DNA from: Novosphingobium resinovorum | GTDB taxonomy: Bacteria; Pseudomonadota; Alphaproteobacteria; Sphingomonadales; Sphingomonadaceae | Length of the DNA stretch: 64,000 nt | Direction: 5' to 3' | NCBI RefSeq assembly: GCF_027922145.1 | Contig: NZ_BSFC01000044.1 | Span: 1 to 64,000, forward strand | Shown: piece after piece, positions 53,566 through 62,436 of the stretch | Position numbering within the stretch: the stretch's first letter is position 1 | Layout of the letters: each line of letters opens with the position of its first letter | Program-made: the position numbers and the translations under genes | The notes under the pieces: model-generated | Databases searched by the model: none | Told to the model about the DNA's origin: nothing | What the model saw: only the letters and a program-made list of their open reading frames with translations

Positions 53566-54885
53566 TTACCCCTCGTACTGCTCGGGGTCGATGTTGAGCC
53601 CGCGCCGCCCGTCGGCGGCGGTGTGCGAAGGTGAGTGCAGCACTTCCGCATCGGGGTCCATCAGCGGCTGCAGCATGCCTTCCGAGCGGGTGATCACCGC
53701 CGTCGCCACGGCATTGCCCACCACGTTGGTGGCCGAGCGGCCCATGTCGAGGAAAGTGTCCACGCCCAGCAGCAGCGCGATGCCTTCGACCGGCAGGCCG
53801 AACTGCGTCAACGTCGCGGCGATCACCACGAGGCTGGCGCGCGGCACCCCGGCGATGCCCTTGGAACTGACCATCAGCGTCAGCAGCATCAGGATCTGCG
53901 TCATCACCGGCACATGGATACCGTAAGCCTGCGCGATGAACATCGACGCGAAGGTCATGTAGATCATCGAGCCGTCGAGGTTGAAGCTGTAGCCCAGCGG
54001 CAGGATGAAGCCCGAAATGCGGCGCGGCACGCCGAAGCGGTCGAGCTGCTCGAACAGCTTGGGCAGGCTCGCCTCCGACGATGCGGTCGAGAACGAGAGC
54101 AGCAGCGGCTCGCGAATGTAGCGGAACAGCGTGACCACGCGCTTGCCCAGGAACAGGCCGCCCGCGCAGAACAGCAGCACCCACAGGAGAGCCATCGCAA
54201 GGTAGAACTCGCTGACCAGCACACCGTAGGTCACGATGATGCCGAGGCCCTGCGTGCCGATGACGGCGGCGATCGCGCCGAACACCGCGAAGGGCGCAAA
54301 GCGCATGACGTAGCCGGTGATCTGCAGCATCAGTTCGGACAGCGCTTCGGTGGCGCGCACGATCGGCGCGCCGCGCTCGCCGATGGCGGTGAGGCCGACG
54401 CCGACGAAGACCGAGAAGACCAGGATCTGCAGGATGTTGTTCTCGGCCATCGCCGCCAATGGGCTGGCCGGGAAGATCTCGAGGATGAAGTGGCGCAGCG
54501 TCAGCTCGCCCATCTCGAGGTCGCCCACGTCGGCGCTGCTTTCGAGGCCGACGCCGACGCCGGGCTGGAACAGGTTGACGAGGATCAGGCCGAGGCTCAG
54601 CGAGACGAGGCTGGCGGTGATGAACCAGCCCAGCGCCTTGCCGCCGATGCGGCCGAGCGCGGCGCTGTCGCCCATGCCCGCGATGCCGGTCACGATCGTC
54701 GCGAAGACCAGCGGCGCGAGGATCATCTTGATCAGCTTGAGGAACACGTCGGGCAGCAGCCGGAAATAATCGGCCCACTGCTTGAGGTGCGGATCGTCCG
54801 CCGGAAGGCTCGCGTGGAGCATGTAGCCCGCGGCGATGCCGAGGACCATGCCGATGAGAATGTAGAGCGTCAGGCGCCTGCCCAT
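53566..54885 (-). CDS. Dicarboxylate/amino acid:cation symporter (DAACS family)
   Basis: 439 residues, multi-pass. The family blocks are LKLIKMILAPLVFATIVTGIAGMGD, the serine-rich reentrant loop (LLSFSTASSEASLPKLFEQLD), LPLGYSFNLDGSMIYMTFASMFIAQ and VTLTQFGLP-like VIAATLTQFGLPVEGIALLLGVD. It imports C4-dicarboxylates, glutamate or aspartate with protons or sodium; GltP and DctA cannot be separated by eye. Confidence 0.92.
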   Translation of the reverse strand: MGRRLTLYILIGMVLGIAAGYMLHASLPADDPHLKQWADYFRLLPDVFLKLIKMILAPLVFATIVTGIAGMGDSAALGRIGGKALGWFITASLVSLSLGLILVNLFQPGVGVGLESSADVGDLEMGELTLRHFILEIFPASPLAAMAENNILQILVFSVFVGVGLTAIGERGAPIVRATEALSELMLQITGYVMRFAPFAVFGAIAAVIGTQGLGIIVTYGVLVSEFYLAMALLWVLLFCAGGLFLGKRVVTLFRYIREPLLLSFSTASSEASLPKLFEQLDRFGVPRRISGFILPLGYSFNLDGSMIYMTFASMFIAQAYGIHVPVMTQILMLLTLMVSSKGIAGVPRASLVVIAATLTQFGLPVEGIALLLGVDTFLDMGRSATNVVGNAVATAVITRSEGMLQPLMDPDAEVLHSPSHTAADGRRGLNIDPEQYEG

Positions 54886-55033
54886 TGCGAACCCCTTGTT
54901 AATGGTGGCGTCGTGAAAGCGCCGGAGCCTATCAGTGTGGCCGGTGCGGTCAATGACGGGGGCGAGGTTTCACCCGGTTGCAAGACGCAGGGCCTTGCGT
55001 TTCGGCCCGCTTGCCCTCGAAACTAATTCCGGG

Positions 55034-56191
55034 TCAGCCCCTCAGAGCTGCCAGCGTCACCCGCTCGTAGATGCGGGCGAGAGCGTCGAGGTCCGCCACG
55101 GCCACGGCTTCGTCGCGCTTGTGCATCGTCGCGTTGCACAGGCCGAACTCGATCACCGGCGAGAGATCCTTGAGGAACCGCGCGTCCGAAGTGCCGCCGC
55201 TGGTCGAGAGTTCGGGCTCTACCCCGGTCTCGGCGCGGATCGCTTCGGCCAGCATGGCAGAGAACGCGCCGGGCTGCGTCAGGAACGCCTCGCCCGAGAT
55301 CACGGGGCGGGCGGTGCCGCCGTGCCGCTGCGCGATCTCGGCGACGCGCGCGGCAAGGCCCTCGCCGGTGTGCAGGTCGTTGAAACGGATCGAGATGCGC
55401 GCCGAAGCCTTCGCCGGGATCACGTTGGTGGCCGGGTTGCCGCAGGAAACGTCGGTGACTTCGAGGTTGCTCGCCTGGAACCAGTCGGTGCCCTCGTCGA
55501 GCACGATGGCGTCGAGTTCGGCGAGCATCGCCACCAGCTTGGTGATCGGATTGTCGGCGAGGTGCGGGTAGGCGACGTGGCCCTGCACGCCCTCGACTTC
55601 CAGCCAGATGTTGACGGAACCGCGACGGCCGACCTTCATCATGTCGCCGAGGCGGTTCACCGAGGTCGGCTCGCCGACGAGGCAAAGGTCGGGAATCTCG
55701 CCCTTTTCGCGCATCAGGTCGATGAGGGCGAGGGTGCCGAAGCGCGCCGGGCCTTCCTCGTCGCCGGTGATGATGAAGCTGACAGTGCCGGTTTCAGGCG
55801 GGATATGCGTGACGGCCGCGACCATGGCCGCGATCGAGCCCTTCATGTCCACCGCGCCGCGTCCGTAAAGCAGTTCCTGCCCCTCGAGACCGCGCCTCTC
55901 GGGCAGGAACGGCGCGCTGGTCCAGCCTTCGCCCGGCGGCACCACGTCGAGGTGGCCGGCGAAGGCGAAGTGGCGCGAAGCCTCGGGGCCGCGGCGAATC
56001 GCGAAGAGGTTCTCGACCGGGCCGTCCGGCGCTTCTCCCGCGATGAAGCGGGTGATCTCGAAGCCGAGCGGTGCCAGCTGGTTCTCCAGGCAGTCGAACA
56101 CCATGCCGGTGGCCGGGGTGACGCTGGGGCAGGCGATCAGCGCCTCGGCGAGATCGGCGACAGTTGCGGCGAGAGGGGCGGTCTGGGACAT
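55034..56191 (-). CDS. dapE: Succinyl-diaminopimelate desuccinylase
   Basis: 385 residues. M20 metallopeptidase fold: metal ligands in FAGHLDVVPPG (His80), GRGAVDMKGSIA (Asp115), ITGDEEGPA (Glu pair), and a late His in CNATMHKRDE. CPSVTPATGMVFDCLENQL and SGGTSDARFLK are DapE signatures. It releases LL-diaminopimelate for lysine and cell-wall synthesis. The start MSQTAPLAAT fits family length. Confidence 0.95.
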   Translation of the reverse strand: MSQTAPLAATVADLAEALIACPSVTPATGMVFDCLENQLAPLGFEITRFIAGEAPDGPVENLFAIRRGPEASRHFAFAGHLDVVPPGEGWTSAPFLPERRGLEGQELLYGRGAVDMKGSIAAMVAAVTHIPPETGTVSFIITGDEEGPARFGTLALIDLMREKGEIPDLCLVGEPTSVNRLGDMMKVGRRGSVNIWLEVEGVQGHVAYPHLADNPITKLVAMLAELDAIVLDEGTDWFQASNLEVTDVSCGNPATNVIPAKASARISIRFNDLHTGEGLAARVAEIAQRHGGTARPVISGEAFLTQPGAFSAMLAEAIRAETGVEPELSTSGGTSDARFLKDLSPVIEFGLCNATMHKRDEAVAVADLDALARIYERVTLAALRG

Positions 56192-56242
56192 AGGGGCAGC
56201 GCCATCGCATAATAGGCGCACCATGACCATAGGAGACCGTCC

Positions 56243-56689
56243 ATGCCCCGGCTCGACATCGAGGCCATCCCGCAGGCCAACCGCACCGGCTATCCGGCGC
56301 CTTTCGACGCGGCGGTGGAGGGCCGCTGGTGGCGGCGCCTCGCTCCTGCCGGCGGACTGACGCAGATGGGCGCGAGCCATGTGGTGCTGAAGCCGGGCGC
56401 CTGGTCCAGCCAGCGCCACTGGCACGACGACGAGGACGAACTGCTGGTCATGCTCTCGGGCGAGGCGGTCTTGGTGGAAGACGGCGGGCGCACGCTGCTG
56501 CGCGCGGGCGACGTCTGCGCCTGGGCGAAAGGCGTGCGCGACGGGCACCACCTCGTGAACGAGAGCGAGGCCGACTGCACCTTCATCGCCATCAGCGCAG
56601 GCGATCCGAACGGCGGCGGCGCCTATTCGGACATCGACATGAAGTTCGACGGCGAGGGCTACTTCCACAAGGACGGCGCCCCGTACTGA
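56243..56689 (+). CDS. Cupin-domain protein
   Basis: 148 residues, one cupin barrel. Metal-binding residues fit SSQRHWHDDEDELLVMLSGEAVLVEDGG (His-x-His...Glu) and a later His in GVRDGHHLVNES. Small cupins act as sugar isomerases, dioxygenases or storage-like proteins; the substrate is unknown. Divergent from dapE. Confidence 0.85.
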   Translation: MPRLDIEAIPQANRTGYPAPFDAAVEGRWWRRLAPAGGLTQMGASHVVLKPGAWSSQRHWHDDEDELLVMLSGEAVLVEDGGRTLLRAGDVCAWAKGVRDGHHLVNESEADCTFIAISAGDPNGGGAYSDIDMKFDGEGYFHKDGAPY

Positions 56690-56694
56690 TTGGT

Positions 56695-56723
56695 CGTCGT
56701 CCCGGATCAGGTCCGGGACGACG
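56695..56723. repeat. GTCCCGGA-type palindromic repeat, single unit
   Basis: CGTCGTCCCGGA-TCAGG-TCCGGGACGACG is a perfect 12-bp dyad. Same family as 50713-50832. It begins 6 bases after the cupin stop codon. Confidence 0.85.
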
Positions 56724-56782
56724 GACTCACTGGAATTTGGCCTCGTTCCGCCCCATATCCGCGCCAAAGGAGAGCCTCCCCG

Positions 56783-57178
56783 ATGACCGACAAGATGCAC
56801 CTCACCGATGAAGAATGGCGCGAGCGCCTCAGCCCAGAGCAGTACTATGTGCTGCGTCAGGCAGGCACCGAGCGAGCCTTCACCGGCAAATACGACGGCA
56901 ACAAGCAGGAAGGGCTCTATACCTGCGCGGGCTGCGGCGCGCCGCTGTTCGAATCCGATGACAAGTTCAATTCGGGGTGCGGCTGGCCGAGCTATACCGC
57001 GCCGGTGGACGAAGCCGCGATCGACGAGCACCGCGATACCTCGCACGGGATGGTCCGTACGGAAGTGACTTGTGCGAAGTGTGATGGACACCTCGGCCAC
57101 GTGTTCCCCGATGGCCCGGCGCCGACGGGGCTGCGGTACTGCATCAACAGCGCCTCGCTGGACTTCGAGCCGAAGTAA
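56783..57178 (+). CDS. msrB: Peptide-methionine (R)-S-oxide reductase
   Basis: 131 residues. The catalytic Cys120 is in GLRYCINSASLDF; the zinc site is Cys48, Cys51, Cys97 and Cys100. HLGHVFPDGP is the family block. It repairs methionine-R-sulfoxide in proteins. No signal peptide, so cytoplasmic. The start is supported by AAAGGAGAG about 9 bases upstream. Confidence 0.95.
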   Translation: MTDKMHLTDEEWRERLSPEQYYVLRQAGTERAFTGKYDGNKQEGLYTCAGCGAPLFESDDKFNSGCGWPSYTAPVDEAAIDEHRDTSHGMVRTEVTCAKCDGHLGHVFPDGPAPTGLRYCINSASLDFEPK

Positions 57179-57189
57179 GAAGGAAGGCC

Positions 57190-57302
57190 CACCCCCGGCC
57201 CCTCCCGCAAGTGGGAGGGGAGAAAACACGGATCGCCCTCCCGCTTGCGGGAGGGCCGGGAGGCTTGGCCCGCAGGGCTTAGCCGGACGGGGTGGGCCGG
57301 CC
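57190..57302. repeat. CCCTCCCGC-type hairpin repeats
   Basis: CCCCTCCCGCAAGTGGGAGGGG (about 57199-57220) and a CCCTCCCGCTTGCGGGAGGG hairpin (about 57237) lie between msrB and the PBP gene. The remaining part is GC-rich with no gene. Confidence 0.65.
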
Positions 57303-57410
57303 ATCCGCTGCCTTTCCCCCGCACCCGTGTTCACCTCGGGTTACAAATCGCCATGCAAAGTGTAGGAGCGACCCGACACATCCGTCCTTATTGGGGTTTG
57401 CATCCTACCC

Positions 57411-59648
57411 ATGGCCAAGAATTCCGGCCCCAAAAGCTCCGGGGGCAGCCGTGCCTCGCGCGCAGCTTCCTCTTCTTCCGACAAGAAGCCGCTCTGGCGC
57501 CGCATCCTGCGCGGCGTGTTCATATGGGGCGGCGCGCTGGCGCTGCTCGGCGCGATCTTCCTGGGCACCGCCGTGTTCTTCACGATGCGCGAACTGCCCG
57601 ACTATTCGGCGCTGAAGAGCAGCCAAAACGGCCAGATGATCGTCGTGCGCGCGCGCGACGGGCGCGAACTCGTCTCGCTCGGGCCGAGCTACGGCAAGTG
57701 GATGCCCTATGACGAGATCCCCGCGATCATGCGTGATGCCATCGTCTCGGTCGAGGATCGCCGCTTCCGCGAGCATCCCGGCGTCGATGCGATCGGTCTG
57801 GCCCGCGCAGTCTACATGTCGATCACCACCGACAGCCGCGCCAAGGCGACCTCGACGCTGACGCAGCAGCTGGCGCGCAACATCTTCCTCACCAACACCC
57901 GATCGTGGAATCGCAAGGCGCGAGAGATGGTGCTGGCGCTGGCGCTCGAGAGGAAGTTCACCAAGGACCAGATCCTCGAACTGTACCTCAACAAGGTCTA
58001 CTTCGGCGGCGGCGCCTATGGCATCGACGCGGCGAGCCGCAAGTTCTTCGGCCACCCGGCCACCGAACTCTCGACCGCCGAATCGGCGATCATCGCCGGG
58101 CTGGTGAAGGCCCCGTCGAACTACTCGCCCACCGCGGACGTCGAGGCCGCCAAGGGGCGCGGCAAGGTCGTGCTCGGCCTGATGGCGCGCGAAGGCGTGA
58201 TCTCGCAGGCGGAGGCGGACAGCGTCGATTTCTCGGACGTGCAGGTCGCGAAGGAGAAGGGCCAGAACTCGGTCCGCTATTTCACCGACTGGGCGCTGCC
58301 GCAGCTCGACATGTTGCTGCCTGAGAACAACGAGCCGATCGAGGTGTGGACCACGCTCGACCCGGCGATGCAGGACGCGGCGACCAAGTCGATCGACGCC
58401 AACGTGCCCAAGGGGGCGCAGGGCGCGCTCGTCAGTCTCGACAAGGATGGCGCGGTGCTGGCGATGGTCGGGGGCACGGATTACGTGAACTCGAACTACA
58501 ACCGCGCCACTTCGGCGCTGCGCCAGCCGGGTTCGTCGTGGAAGCTGTTCGTCTACCTTGCCGCGCTTGAGGCGGGCTACACCCCCGACGATCGCGTCGT
58601 GGACGAGCCGGTGACGATCCAGGGCTGGAGCCCGCAGAACGACGGCCGCAACTTCGCCGGCCAGATCGATGTGCGCACCGCCTTCGCCTATTCCAAGAAC
58701 ACCGTCGCCGCGCAGCTGGGCAACGAGGTCGGCTTCGGCACCGTCGCCAGCATGGCCAAGCGCTTCGGCATCACCACCAATATCAACACCAAGCCGGCGA
58801 TGGTACTGGGGACTTCCGAAGTGCGCGTGATCGACATGACACGCGCTTTCGCGGCGGTGTCGGCGGGCGGTACTTCGGTGGAGCCCTACGGCATCACCAA
58901 GGTCACCACGACCTCGGGCGAGCTGCTCTACGAGCACAAGTCGGTGCAGGGCCAGGTGCTGGTGCCGCATTACGTGGCGGCTGGCATTACCGACCTGCTG
59001 CAGACCGCCGTGGCGATCGGCACGGGCCGCGCCGCGCAGATCGGGCGTCCGGTAGCGGGCAAGACCGGCACCACCAGCTCGAACAAGGACGGCTGGTTCC
59101 TCGGCTTCTCCAGCGGCATTACGACCGGCGTATGGATGGGTCGCGACGACGCCAAGCGGGTCGCGGGGCTCTCCGGCGGTCATGCTCCGGCGCGGGCATT
59201 CTCGGACTACATGAAGGTCGCCGTCGCCAAGCGCCCGGTCGAGCAGTTCGACACCGAACTCAAGCTGCCCGAATGGCAGCTGGAGCCCGATGACGAGCAG
59301 ATGCAGGGCAATCCTGACGACTATTACTACACCGACGAGAACGGCAACCTCGTCCACCCTGACGGCGCCACGCCAGACCAGCCGCCTTATGGCGGGGTTC
59401 CGAACGGGCAGGCGCCGAACGGCGGCGTGGTTCCGCCGGACTACGGGCCGCAGGGTGCGCCGGTTGCACCGCCCGCTGCGGGCAACGACTTCCTCGACCG
59501 CGCCACCGGGCGCGAGCGGGAAGATCCGGGCCTGCGTCCGGGGCAGGGCACCGGGGCCTATCCGGGCGCGCGTCCCACGCCGGTCCCGCGCGTGATGCCG
59601 ACGCCGCGTCCGACGCCGACGCGGATACCCGGTACAACGCAGCCCTGA
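57411..59648 (+). CDS. Class A penicillin-binding protein (PBP1A-like)
   Basis: 745 residues. A cytoplasmic Ser/Lys-rich tail and one membrane helix (VFIWGGALALLGAIFLGTAVFF, about 36-58) precede the glycosyltransferase domain (SVEDRRFREHPGVD with the catalytic Glu, STLTQQLARN, LELYLNKVYFGGGAYGIDAAS). The transpeptidase has SxxK in RQPGSSWKL, SxN as SKN and KTG in AGKTGTTSS. A long Pro/Gly-rich C-terminal tail from about 620 is probably disordered. It polymerises and cross-links peptidoglycan. Confidence 0.94.
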   Translation: MAKNSGPKSSGGSRASRAASSSSDKKPLWRRILRGVFIWGGALALLGAIFLGTAVFFTMRELPDYSALKSSQNGQMIVVRARDGRELVSLGPSYGKWMPYDEIPAIMRDAIVSVEDRRFREHPGVDAIGLARAVYMSITTDSRAKATSTLTQQLARNIFLTNTRSWNRKAREMVLALALERKFTKDQILELYLNKVYFGGGAYGIDAASRKFFGHPATELSTAESAIIAGLVKAPSNYSPTADVEAAKGRGKVVLGLMAREGVISQAEADSVDFSDVQVAKEKGQNSVRYFTDWALPQLDMLLPENNEPIEVWTTLDPAMQDAATKSIDANVPKGAQGALVSLDKDGAVLAMVGGTDYVNSNYNRATSALRQPGSSWKLFVYLAALEAGYTPDDRVVDEPVTIQGWSPQNDGRNFAGQIDVRTAFAYSKNTVAAQLGNEVGFGTVASMAKRFGITTNINTKPAMVLGTSEVRVIDMTRAFAAVSAGGTSVEPYGITKVTTTSGELLYEHKSVQGQVLVPHYVAAGITDLLQTAVAIGTGRAAQIGRPVAGKTGTTSSNKDGWFLGFSSGITTGVWMGRDDAKRVAGLSGGHAPARAFSDYMKVAVAKRPVEQFDTELKLPEWQLEPDDEQMQGNPDDYYYTDENGNLVHPDGATPDQPPYGGVPNGQAPNGGVVPPDYGPQGAPVAPPAAGNDFLDRATGREREDPGLRPGQGTGAYPGARPTPVPRVMPTPRPTPTRIPGTTQP

Positions 59649-59674
59649 TCGCCGCGTCGTTTCAAACCAAACCG

Positions 59675-59789
59675 CGTCATCCCAGCGAAGGCTGGGACCG
59701 CTCGCCCATTACTGCCAACTATCGTTAGGGCGCCCTGCCGGTGATTGGGTTTTACGCGGCCGGCGGTCCCAGCCTTCGCTGGGATGACG
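59675..59789. repeat. 27-bp perfect inverted repeat of the GTCATCCCAGCGAAGGCTGGGA type
   Basis: CGTCATCCCAGCGAAGGCTG... (59675-59701) and its exact reverse complement (59763-59789) flank 61 bases. Located between convergent PBP and degP genes. Confidence 0.85.
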
Positions 59790-59810
59790 TTGGCCCATCT
59801 CCCACACACG

Positions 59811-59850
59811 AAAAGGCCCGCCGGATCGCTCCGGCGGGCCTTTTCCTTTT
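59811..59850. terminator. Bidirectional terminator between PBP and degP genes
   Basis: A 15-bp perfect stem (AAAAGGCCCGCCGGA with TCCGGCGGGCCTTTT) around TCGC, then CCTTTT. The A and T runs let it work for both converging transcripts. Confidence 0.92.
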
Positions 59851-59868
59851 ACGCCTCGGCGCGTCGTG

Positions 59869-61455
59869 TCAGCGCAGGCGCACCGGCACGAAAGTCGCCT
59901 GCTGGCCGCGCGGCTGGACGCGCAGGAGGAGGGCCGAGCGGCCTTCCGCCTTGGCGGCGTTGATCGCGGCGGTCAGGTCCGCTGCGGTCGTCACCGGACG
60001 GCCGTTGGCCTGCAGGATGATGAAGCCGCGCTGGAAGCCCTTCTGGCCCGCGTCCGAGTTCGGATCGACCGCCACGATGACCACGCCCTTGGTGCCGTCG
60101 GCCGCGCCGAGCTGGCGGGCGATGGTGGCCGTCAGCGGGGTCACGGTCAGGCCCAGCGAGTTCTCGATCACGCCCTTTTCCTGCTTCTGGGGCGGATTGT
60201 TGAACGCATCGCCGTCTTCGTCGCCATCGGGCGTGAAGGACTGCGAAAGCTCGTCCTCGCTCGGGCGCTTGGCGACCGTGGCGGTCAGGGTCTGGCGCTT
60301 GCCGCCGCGGATCACTTCGACCGGGATGCGTGCGCCCGGCTTGGTGTTGGCGACGATGTAGGACAGCGTCTGATCCTTGGTGACTTCCTTGCCGTCGACC
60401 GTGACGACGACGTCGCCCGCCTGCATGCCGGACTTGGCCGCCGGGCCGTCAGGCTCGACCATCTGGATGAACTCGCCCTTGTTGTGGGCGATGCCCAGCG
60501 AATCGGCGATGTCCTCGGTCACCGGCTGGATGCGCACGCCAAGATAGCCGCGCTCGATCGCCTCGCCCTTGATGAGCTTCTGGACGAGCGGGGCCGCGAT
60601 CTCCGCGGGAATGGCGAAGCCGATGCCGACGCTGCCGCCCGTGGGCGAGAAGATCGCGTTGTTGATGCCGATCACCTGCCCGTTCATGTCGAACATCGGA
60701 CCGCCCGAGTTGCCCCGGTTGATCGCCGCGTCGGTCTGCAGGTAGCGGTCATAGGCGCCGCCGCTCTGGGTGGAGCGGTAGACGGCCGAGACGATGCCCG
60801 AGGTCACCGTGCCGCCGAGGCCGAACGGGTTGCCGATGGCGATGATCCAGTCGCCCACGCGCGCCTTGCGGCTGTCACCGAACTTGACGAACGGCAGGCT
60901 CTTGCCCGCGTCGATCTTGAGCACCGCAAGGTCGGATGCGGCGTCCTTGCCGATCAGCTTAGCGGGATACTCGGCGCCGTCGGGCATGGTGACGGTGATC
61001 GATTCGACCTGTCCCTTGCCCTCGGCGGTGATGACGTGATTGTTGGTCACGACATAGCCGTCCGCCGAGATGATGAAGCCCGAGCCGAGCGACTGGGCCT
61101 CACGCGTCTGGGGCGCGCCGTTACCGCCACCCTGTCCGCCGAACAGCCCTTCGAACGGAGTGCCCGCGAAGGGGTTGGCGCCGCCGCCCGCGACCTGCAC
61201 CTTCTGGCGGGTCGAGATATTGACGACGGCGGGCTGCAACTGCGCGGTGAGATCCGCGAAGCTGGCGGGGGCACCGGCACGCGGCACCACCTTCGAAATT
61301 TCGCTGGCCTCGTTCTGGGCCACCTGGGCACCTGCGGGGTAGCCGGTGACGAGCGATGCGGTAGCGCCTCCGATGAGGAGCGCTGTGGTCAGTCCATAGG
61401 CATATCGCACTGGCTTCACGTCCTTTGATTCCTCCGTTTCGGCGGCTTGCGCCAA
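59869..61455 (-). CDS. degP: Periplasmic serine protease DegP (Do family)
   Basis: 528 residues. An N-terminal membrane or signal segment (YAYGLTTALLIGGATASLV) precedes a trypsin-like domain with triad His in VTNNHVITA, Asp in ASDLAVLKI and Ser in NRGNSGGPMF. Two PDZ domains follow (about 290-380 and 425-520; YLGVRIQPV and the closing repeat). A Gly-rich LA-like loop is present near 95-115. It degrades misfolded envelope proteins. Precedes hflC on the same strand side. Confidence 0.95.
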   Translation of the reverse strand: MAQAAETEESKDVKPVRYAYGLTTALLIGGATASLVTGYPAGAQVAQNEASEISKVVPRAGAPASFADLTAQLQPAVVNISTRQKVQVAGGGANPFAGTPFEGLFGGQGGGNGAPQTREAQSLGSGFIISADGYVVTNNHVITAEGKGQVESITVTMPDGAEYPAKLIGKDAASDLAVLKIDAGKSLPFVKFGDSRKARVGDWIIAIGNPFGLGGTVTSGIVSAVYRSTQSGGAYDRYLQTDAAINRGNSGGPMFDMNGQVIGINNAIFSPTGGSVGIGFAIPAEIAAPLVQKLIKGEAIERGYLGVRIQPVTEDIADSLGIAHNKGEFIQMVEPDGPAAKSGMQAGDVVVTVDGKEVTKDQTLSYIVANTKPGARIPVEVIRGGKRQTLTATVAKRPSEDELSQSFTPDGDEDGDAFNNPPQKQEKGVIENSLGLTVTPLTATIARQLGAADGTKGVVIVAVDPNSDAGQKGFQRGFIILQANGRPVTTAADLTAAINAAKAEGRSALLLRVQPRGQQATFVPVRLR

Positions 61456-61581
61456 GATCCGACTGGTAACCCCGAAGCGGTTTCACGCCCCGCGAGCTTA
61501 ACCGGATTTGAATGATGCGGAAATCCGCCACTTTTACGAAGTTCCGGCCGCCAACTCCCGATGGGCAACGGCCGAAACCGC

Positions 61582-62436
61582 TCACGGCTCCCTGAAATGA
61601 TTCAGATAGGCATTGTCCGGCGAGAGCAGAATGGTCTTGGCGCCGTTCGGGCTGCCGGGCGCGCCCTTGCCGAACGACACCGCGTAGCTCTGCATCGCGC
61701 GGTAGAAGTCGTAGAACTGCGCGTCCTTGCCGAAGCTGTCGGCGTAGATCTTCGCGGCCTGGGCCTCGGCCTCGGCGCGGATGATCTGCGCGTCGCGCTG
61801 GCCCTGCGCGGCGATCGTCTTCGCCTCTTCCTGGCGGCCCGCTTCCATGCGCACGAAGGCAGCGGCGAGCGCGCCCTCGGGCAGGTCGGCGCGCTTGATC
61901 CGCACGTCGACGACCTGTGCGCCGTATTCGGCGGCCTCGCGGTCGAGCAGCTTGCGGATGTTCTCCATCGCCGCGCCGCGTTCGGCGGTGAGCAGCGACT
62001 GGAAGGTGCGCTTGCCCAGTTCCTGGCGCACGACCGAGGAGAGGATCGGTTCGAGCTGCTGCGTCACCCGCTCGCTGGTGCCGGCGGAGCGGACCATCTT
62101 GATCGGATCGACGATGCGGTAGCGGGCATAGGCGTCCACGTTCAGCCGCTGCTGGTCGGTGGAGAGCACCTGCTGTTGCTGCATGTCGACCGAAAGCAGG
62201 CGCTTGTCGATGCGGATCACCTGCTCGACCAGCGGGATGCGCCAGTGCACGCCCGCGCCGGTCTGCCCGTAGGCCGCGTTGGCGATATAGGGGTTGTAGA
62301 CCCGCACCGGGCGGCCGGTCTGGACGACGACCGCCTGCTCGTCCTCGGGAACGACGATGGTGCTCATCATCAATCCGACGACGACGGCGCCCGCCGCGAT
62401 CCACGCGGCCTTGTAGTCATGCCACAGGTTCATCAC
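61582..62436 (-). CDS. hflC: HflC, modulator of FtsH
   Basis: 284 residues: one N-terminal membrane helix (IAAGAVVVGLMMSTIVV) and an SPFH/prohibitin domain (EDEQAVVVQTGRPVRVYNPY, LDREAAEYGAQVVDVRIKRADLP), then a helical region (RQEEAKTIAAQGQRDAQIIRAEAEAQA). It forms the large HflKC cage around the FtsH protease in the inner membrane. Starts within the hflK stop (ATGA). Confidence 0.94.
   Translation of the reverse strand: MMNLWHDYKAAWIAAGAVVVGLMMSTIVVPEDEQAVVVQTGRPVRVYNPYIANAAYGQTGAGVHWRIPLVEQVIRIDKRLLSVDMQQQQVLSTDQQRLNVDAYARYRIVDPIKMVRSAGTSERVTQQLEPILSSVVRQELGKRTFQSLLTAERGAAMENIRKLLDREAAEYGAQVVDVRIKRADLPEGALAAAFVRMEAGRQEEAKTIAAQGQRDAQIIRAEAEAQAAKIYADSFGKDAQFYDFYRAMQSYAVSFGKGAPGSPNGAKTILLSPDNAYLNHFREP

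Noticed and set aside
61456..61581. Sigma-E-like promoter for degP (GGAACTT)
   Set aside because: A GGAACTT-like -35 exists, but no matching -10 or EcfG-type CGTT at 16-17 bases could be found.
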